From: Nepenthes gracilis
Lineage: Eukaryota > Streptophyta > Magnoliopsida > Caryophyllales > Nepenthaceae
Length of the DNA stretch: 64,000 nucleotides
Direction: 5' to 3'
NCBI GenBank assembly: GCA_033239525.1
Contig: BSYO01000030.1
Coordinates: 13,785,030 to 13,849,029 of the forward strand
Made by a program: the position numbers and the translations under genes
Shown: piece by piece, positions 37,599 to 46,500 of the stretch
Layout of the letters: each line of letters starts with the position of its first letter
How positions within the stretch are numbered: the first letter of the stretch is position 1
Notes under the pieces: generated by a model
The model's input: only the letters and a program-made list of their open reading frames with translations
Databases searched by the model: none
Told to the model about the DNA's origin: nothing

Positions 37599-40500
37599 AT
37601 GCTGGATTTCGGGAGTCCGACCATTGTCCGTACGAGTACTGCTTCTAGTGCTTTGCTCAGAGAACTTCAGGTCTCTCACTCTTTTCGTAGTCCTTTTCTC
37701 GCCTTTGCCGTGTTGCTTCTCCCTGTAGACCTTTTCTGCTTTCTTTCTTGACTAATTCATTTGAGTTTTTTTTTTTTTTTTTCATCGGCAAGTCATGTGT
37801 ATTTGCCTTTTTTTTCATTCTTTGGCCTCTTTTTCATGCTTTTCCCTTTATTTTTTTTGTATGGTGAGGTTGGGTGCAGTTGTTGAAAATTAAGTTCATC
37901 CTTAACTTTTTCTATTCCATTGGATGTGATGTTAGAACTGTTTGTGTTTTGATTTAAGCAGGTTTAATTTCCTACTGTTTACACCTGGAGATTTCCGTAT
38001 TACATATGAATTTTGAGTCTGGTACTTATAATAATGTCGAATTTGTATCAAATTTGCGGCTTTTCCAACATTTGTTGTACCAGTTAGTGTTCACTGTAAC
38101 TGACTTCTTGCAGAGTAGGTTCTTTAATGGAAAAGCTGTATCTTCCCTCCGTTGTTTCTATAGGGTCTTGAGAAAGAGATGATTGGTGATCAATTTGTAT
38201 TTTGTTGTTTCTGTGGAGTTCTGTATCTATCGTGAATTTCAATTCTGATGTTATTTAGGGGGGGCTAACATGTTCTGTTCTTTTAATTATCTCTTTTTGG
38301 ACTGTGTTAATTTGTGTTGATTGTGCAAGATTTGGCAGAATCCAACATGTTTTTGTCGACACATCTGCTATTTTGTCTTGGAGATTATGATAGTGTTTCC
38401 TTATAACAAGAAATTTTGCAGAATCTAACATGTTTTTAATGCATAATTTCACCATAGGTTGTATTTGGTTTAACTTTTAATGAGAAATACTATGAAAAGT
38501 TATGAAGAGGTAAAACTAAGTAGATACACGGATGAGAAAATTGCAGAAATCCATAAAATGTATCTGTTTAGTTTGCATAATATACATCTATGGAAATTTA
38601 ATTTTCTTATCTATGGAACCACAATATTTATTAAAAATTTTCATAGCTTTCCACAGTTCATTTCTTAGTTTTAGATAGAAAATTGTGGAAATCTACTCAG
38701 ATAAAATATAACTACAGATTTTATAGTTTTTATAATTTCTCAATTTTTGTTGTCATAATTTTCATCTTTGCTAAGAAAACATACCATTTAAAAAAATCAC
38801 TCATTTTTACATAAATTTCCTTAGTTTTTCATATTAAAAGGATGACATCAAACACACCATTAGCGTCGCTGGCTTTGGGAATTTTAGTTTCCCCCTTTTG
38901 GTATTGGGAACTGCATCTAAATTGTTGTGGGTGCAGCAAATATGGGATGACATTGGCGAGAGTGAAGCAGAGAAGGACCGTATGCTGATGGAATTGGAGA
39001 AGGAAATCTTTGAGGTTTATAGGAGGAAAGTTGATGAGGCTGCCAATGCTAAGGCACGTCTGCAGCAGACTATTGCTGCCAAGCAAGCTGAGCTTGCGAC
39101 CCTTGTTGCTGCCCTTGGGGAACTTAATCTACTTTCTCAGGTAATAACCATTTTTACTTTCTGAAACAGTATGTTTCTGATGTCTTTTTCTCTTGCAGTG
39201 TTCTTTAGCCTTTCCAGTGAATGGTATCTGAGATGTGCTATTTGATTCATCTAGGTGGTGTTTTGTTCTGGTTTAGAGCCCTACTCAACTACACCAGTTT
39301 GTAGAATAGAGTCCAATTTCAATCCGACCTATAATTTACATTTAATATGGGCAGATGAAATTTTGCAAATTTACCCTTTGCTGAATGGTGTAGAAAGGAT
39401 GCATTTTGTCGTCATTAATGCATTCAACTCTTGATACTTATTTTGTCATTTTTCTTCTCTGAAGTTTTAGCTTCAAATACTGATTGTGAGAAGGAAAAAA
39501 ATAGTCTAAACCTCTTCAATGTTTCACTTAAATCATGGATTATCTCCATTATTAGTGATTTTGCATTTCAAAAGCATAATTCTATGACGATATGGAACTT
39601 AGTATGGTCATTGTGTACCCTTTGTAATTGCAAGATTTAATCACTTGGAGTCTGGTATCTGGAGGAACTGGTGGTGCTTGTTTGTTTTCAACTGTCCTTT
39701 TGGCACATCCATCCTGAGATCACACACTATAAACCGACAGCACTGTCAAAAATTAAAACTCTTCTTCTCATGTGATATTTTTATGATGAAATACGTAAAC
39801 TCTCTCATGTCTTCTGAAACTAGCAGAGCCCACCTTATAAGAGGTCAGCATCATTGAAAGAGCAACTTGCATCTGTCACACCATTTGTGGAAGACTTGAA
39901 GTTGAAAAAGAATGACCGAATTAAGCAGTTTGCTGATATAAAGGCACAAATTCAGAAGATAAGTGGAGAAATATCAGAATGCAGTAGCCTCAACAAGGAC
40001 ATGATGAATTGCATAATTTTAGAGGAAGACGATTTGTCTCTCAGACGACTTACAGAATACCAGACCCATCTCCGTTCTCTCCAGAAGGATAAGGTATATA
40101 TGCATGTGTAGGCATTCATCAGCTTTGACTGCCCTGTTTCCAGTCTTTCCTCAGCTGTCTGTTGGTCATGAGGGGCTTGTAATGTTTCATTCATTCTGGG
40201 TTGTTTCTGCCGGATTGCTGACACCAATGTTACCTCGGGCCAGACGGAGATTGGCCCTCGAGTGTGAAAGCAGAGAGGAGCTTTCCCAAATGATACAAAA
40301 AAATGAATTACAATCCAAAATGATAATAAATAAACCATCAAAAGGGTGTGCATTGATTTTGGTTAGGGTTGATAAAAGAAGTTACAGCCAGTAGTATGTA
40401 TGTAGATAATTTGCTAAAAATGTAACTTTTGACCCGAGTAGTGTTATTCATCCTGAAAATGTTTGAATTTATTATTTCTCTAAATTTATATGTGACCATC

Positions 40501-43500
40501 TTTGCAGTCTGAGCGTCTAAACAAGGTGCTGAACTATGTGAATGAGGTCCATACTTTGTGTGGTGTGCTTGGGATGGACTTTGGAAAGATTCTCAGGGAT
40601 GTTGACCCAAGCTTGCATGGCTCAGACCCTGGGCTATCTACAGACATCAGCAGTAGAACACTGGGAGGTCTTGAACTAGCCATTATTAAGTTGAAAGCAG
40701 AAAGGAAAGATCGTCTTCAAAAGGTAAGCAAGCATCAAAATCTTTCAACAACTCTCTCTTGTCTTTCCTTCACTTTTTGTCATTGTCTTAATTGGTATCA
40801 CATTGTTCATTTTATGTTCTTCTTCTTCTTCTTCTTCTTCTTCTTCTTCTTCTTCTTTATTTTTTTCTCATTTTGACTCATTTTCTTGCATGATTTTTTT
40901 ATATAAATTTTGAAATGCAGTTGAAAGATACCGTCGCATCACTATGTGAGCTTTGTAATTTGATGGACATACCAGAGGATGATTGGAGTTGCTTCTCAAG
41001 GATTGCCTCAATTCTTGGATGTTCTGATGCAGAAATTATTGAACCTGGTGTTCTTTCAATGGATCTTATTGACCAGGTAATATTGTGCTTGCTATCTGCC
41101 TGTCAAATATATAGATATATATATATATATATAGTCTTCCCCATTTTATTTGCGTTACCTTGAAAACTGGATCTTTATCTTTCCATTTATTTCAGGCATC
41201 AGCTGAAGTGGAAAGGCTCACAAAGTTAAAAGCTGGCAAAATGAAAGAATTAGTCATGAAAAAGAGGTCAGAACTGGAGAAAATATGCAGATTAGCTCAT
41301 ATTGAACCTGATACAAGTACAGCTGCTGAAAAGTCCAATGCACTTATTGATTCTGGTATCACAATGCCTCCAGTGATTAAAATTAGTCATGTGAATAAAT
41401 TCTAATATATTTCTCATACTTACTTTTGGCATTCAGGTCTTGTTGATCCTTCTGAACTCCTCGGTAATATTGAGGCTCAGATAGTCAAAGCAAAAGAAGA
41501 AGCTCTGAGCAGAAAAGAAATTATAGATAGGATCGATCGATGGCTTTCTGTCTGTGAAGAGGAAAATTGGCTTGAAGAGTATAATAGGGTATAGCCCTCA
41601 TGTGTAGGATCTCTGATAATTGATGAGGGGGAATATGTCTCAAAGTTCAATTTCTCATCTGACTTTCACCTCCACTTACATTTTTGCTTTGCTGGGTTCT
41701 GGGGTGGATCCACTCTCTAGCGGTTAAAAAATTATAAATAAAAAGTGATTAGATATAAATTTATGAATAATTGAACTAAAATTTTTCATTGTCCTTACTA
41801 AATTTATTCATTGACTATTGTAATTCATTTCTTTCTCTGAGATTGGCTAATTTTTCACAATTTTTTATTATTTTAAATTTGTTCTGTCCGTAAAGATATT
41901 GATTTTTCATTCTAATTTTTATAAAATCATTGTGTTCCCAATGGAAAAAAAAATCTTAGATCAGCACCTCACTAGGTTCTCTCTCTACTAAGGAACTATG
42001 CAATTATTGTCCTGTTTGAAGAGCTGTAGACTTGGTTGCAGGATGAAAACCGTTATAATGCTGGTCGAGGTTCACACATAAACCTAAAACGTGCTGAACG
42101 AGCTCGTATGACTGTCAACAAGATTCCAGGTATGTATCTTTTGATAATTCCTATTTTCAGTGTGATGCTGCTATATTATTTTCAGCTAAGAAACTTGCTT
42201 TTGCAGTTATCGTTGATAATTTAATCAACAAGACCGTAACCTGGGAAGAGGAAAGAAAGATGCCTTTCCTTTATGATGGGGTAAACTTCTTTTGTTTCTT
42301 AAGATCTGGTGTATAAGTTTCTTGGTTATTCTCAACTTACAAGTCAACATGCCTTCTGTAATCTGCAGGTTCGTTTGGTATCAATACTAGATGACTACAA
42401 ACTTACTCGAAGTCAGAGGGAAGAAGAGAAAAAGCGATGCCGGGTAATTGGTGTCATGATGTCATGCTATGCTGATGTTATGGATGTCCAAAGTCTTTAC
42501 CTTCTGTTCTATAAATATTTCCATGGGGCCATGAAATTGGCTGCTTTGCTGTATAGGCTCTGTTTGTTTGGCAGAAATAATTTATTGGAAAACATTTCTG
42601 CATTTGTAAGCATTGCAGTGTTTTTCTGCATTTTCTGAAAAGTAGTTGTTTGGAATTTATAAGAAAATAAGTCAGTGAAAAATATATTCCAAGTCAGACA
42701 AAAACTTAAGTTTACACTCTGAAAAATGACTTCTCATTTACATGGATTTTATTTTTTGGCATTGACAACCAACACCCATTAATGAAAGATTTTACTTGAA
42801 GATGATAGTTAAGTGCACACCGGCGATGGACCTGCGAACTATGAAGAAATTGACGAAGGAAACGCATAGGGGAGTTCGGAAGAGGACAACAGAGGGAAAA
42901 GGAGGGTAATTAGAGAGCAGAGGAAGAGACCGCGGTCTCTAAGGAGGAAAAGGACCAAGGTCTGTAGAGGGAGAGACCGAAGGGACAGACGGTGAGAGAA
43001 AATAGCAGAGGGTGCAGATGAGAAGCAGATGGGGCAAGGGAAGAAGGACAGTGAGGGAGAGAGAGAGATAGCAAAGAGAAGAGAGGAGGGAAAATGTAAT
43101 ATGACTTCTCTATTCTCTACCCAGCACAGTGCTGGAGACTTTATATAGTAACGTGTGTGGTGGCCCATAAGGCTTGTAACAACTTCAGTTAAAGAGGGGA
43201 AGGGGTATTAACAAACTGAAGCAGTAGGGGCATGGGGAAAATAGAAATAAAGGCAATGCACATGCACGTCGTGGAGCTTTGACGGTGGCTAGATGGCAGA
43301 ATGCGAGAGGTCGTTGGGCTGGATCAATTGGACATGTAACATTACCCTCTTCATCACAAGAACCTTGTCCTCAAGGTGTTGGTATCAGCACCATTTCTGA
43401 TACCACTTGTTGGGGCAAAAGGTCGGTTGGACAAAATGACGTAAAGTCACCCACAGTGAAAGGAAAAGAGGAAGAAGCACACACAAATTTTACGTGAAAA

Positions 43501-46500
43501 ATCCTTCACAAACCGAAGGAAAAAACTGCGGGACACAAAGTCTATTGCAAGTCCACTATGTGAAAAATTGGTTACAAACGCCCGAGATGGAGTATTCGCA
43601 AAACACCCGAGAATAATAAAGAAAAAACTCTCTAGAGTTAAACAAGAAAATATTCCTTCGTTTTCACTCTCTGTTTTTTCTCTCTTCTTCCTCACTGGTG
43701 GTGCACTCTTCTCTTTTTTCACCCTTGAATCTCTCACACCTTTTTTTCACCGTTTACAGTACGCATATATATTATTAATCCGCCGAGTATTCTATTCCAG
43801 ACAAAATTTGTTTTTGCCAACAATATGAAGATACTCTGCATAAATAGTACTTTTCGAGATCACGCACGCCGTAAAATTTTCTCGAGCTGGCACCCATGGA
43901 CCCAACCGGATTCCAAATAGGAAATCCATTCATGCCAAAACAGTTCCCCGCCAAATCCTCGCCAACTTGGCAAATTGGGCATTTTGCTTTCTTCCAAAAA
44001 TGGTTAAATCTTCCATTTTGGCCAACCTAAATCCTGCAAGATACAGTCATTTTGCCTTTATAACCAAACCGCTTGACCGGAATTCTAACTGGGCAAAATC
44101 TGCACTTGCTATTTGCTTTCTTGGCCGGTCAACAAGTTGACCGGCCATTTTGCCTCAAGACAAATCTGTGACTGCCAATGGGCATTCTTGGCCATAGTTG
44201 ACTGGCCATTTTGCCTCAAGATAAATCTGTGCTTGCCAATGGGCATTCTTGGCCATCCCGCTCCTTGGCCATTGGCTCCATCGTAGTCAACTCGCTGGAT
44301 CAAGCTTCGCCTTCGGGTGCTCCTAAGATTTTTCACTCCGAAATGCTCTCGGTCTTAACCTCCGTGATTGATCTTTAATTCTTCACCGGTCAACCTCCCG
44401 TTGACTAGAAATTGCTTTCTGGTTTTTCTCTCTGCCAAATGAACTCCGTCATTTGTTCTTCACAAAACCTTTGATGATAAGACTTGTTTGTTTAGTCACT
44501 CACAAGGGAGTGATTAACCCCAACACAAGGTTGAATAAAAAAGTCATAGTGAAGTGTTGTCTGACCTCGACAACTTTCACTCTACGTTTTAAAGGAAAAT
44601 TCCCCATAGGAATAGCAATGACTAGGCTAGTTACCCCACCATAATGAGCATCAATCTCAAAATGCTGCTGGATATTACTTCCATCAGGGTAGGCACAGGT
44701 GTAAGCTGGATGCTTAGAGCGTGCAAGTCCAGACAGAGGACCATCAGCGCTCCATGACACGGTTGATATGGCTTGTTGGATCTCTTGACAATACTATCTT
44801 TAGCTCCAATCTACATTTAGAGGTATCCCAAACTGTGAAACTTTGCGAAATCAACTTCTCCTCAGAGCAAACTTTCATCAATCCTATGTCCCCTGTGTTT
44901 GTTCCCACTAGAAGAAGTGTGTGATGAAGTGGATGAAAATTCATGCTCTTTACAGATGAACCCTGGTTCAATATTCTCCCAACCGTTATGGGCAAGTCAT
45001 TGGTTGATCGGGCTGGCCGATTATGGTTTTTCCTTGGTAAACAGGTTGCCATAGGAAGCACTTCATTAACGGTTCCTTGAGGCCTGGATTTAGAAATGGC
45101 CTACAAATCCATGGAACCATGCAATGGTTCCACTACACAAGTATCAATCCAAGGAATCCACCAACAATGAATGTGATGGTGTGTTTTCTCAGATTTTGTA
45201 ATGAGAGCTCTATAAACTATTGGTAGCTTCCGCTTATGTAGATAGTGTATTCCCTTTGCCACATTGAGATGACGCTTCTCATCCAATTTTTCTCTCGTGC
45301 CTGGTTTGTGCAAGAGACCGTACAAACTACCCTTTGACAAAAATTCTACAATCCATTTCCATTTTCATTTCCATTTCCATTTCCAGGCATCGTTTTGATA
45401 AGGATGGCGACATTTCAACGATTGCAAAACCTGGTCACGTCCAGTTAGCTGGTTAGCTGTTGAGGGCATTGGCAACTAAGAAGGTTCGGCCTTCATGATT
45501 GAACAGGACTCTTGGTTGTTTCTATCTGGAAGCATCATATTCATGTCTAATTGCTTTTGAAGCACATAAGCCTCCACATCTTCCTCATTAACTACACTGC
45601 CTGTAGAGGCATTTTCCAATATTGTATTAAGAGGTTGACAATCCGAAAAGTAGTGGTTGGCCAGTGACTTGAAATCAATCGCAGGTTCCTGTAGTCCAAA
45701 TTGTGGGAACCTCAATGGTGAAGAAATTGAGGTGGAAGGTGGACCATTGAGCAAAGAGTCAGGCTCAGATAAGCAACATGGATTATCAATTAAATCAATG
45801 AGATACCCCCTGTCTGGCTCAAACCACACGAAACTAGATGTAGCATCATCTTTATGATAATAGTTGCAGCCTCCGGCAATTCGACATGATAAATCAATTG
45901 TGTCATCTATGACTTGAAAGAGCAAAGCACGATGTCCGCAGAGCCCAATAGCTAAGCTACCAATTGGAAGCACAACAAAGACGAAATAGTCCTTAAGGTC
46001 ATTGTTACATTCTTCCCAGACGAGAACAAATTCTTCCTCTCTAATTGGGGCTACACCCCCCATGTGATTGCAAACCAACTTCGTTAGTTGATCGCCAACA
46101 TCTTCTGTAGTGACACAGCTACAAGATACACTGCGTTTCCTGTTCTGCCATTCCTTCAAGCTAGAATCAGTTCGGTGATCAATCAAAACCCCCTCAACTG
46201 AAGAATGTATGGGATCAACAAACCTCAATGATTCAATTGAGGGATTATGACCACTCTTTTGCAAATCAGTACTCATAGCCCATATATATATTGATACATT
46301 CCATGAATGAAGTAAAAGCCATCAGGAGCCTTGTCAGAGTATGATAGGTACCATTCACGTAGCTTGTTCAACTCGCAACCTTTGGACATAAAACAAGTGC
46401 GGAGTTTGACTAGGTCCTTATCTCAAAATATGAAATCGCTTTGACAAGTCCCCAAAGTCCACCATTTCTTCATCGCTTGTCGCCGATTCAAAAGAGGAAA

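Noticed and set aside
42556..42660. GGCTCTGTTTGTTTGGCAG, a word common at ends of hAT-type MITEs, in MAP65 intron 10
   Set aside because: No matching inverted end could be paired with it. The nearest candidate (near 48630-48660) is too different, so I do not report an element.
43447..43828. Overlapping ORFs on both strands near 43.5 kb
   Set aside because: They fall in the nested LTR and have low-complexity composition; not coding.
45657..45857. Plus-strand ORF opposite the CTR1 fragment
   Set aside because: Shadow of the minus-strand CTR1-like frame.
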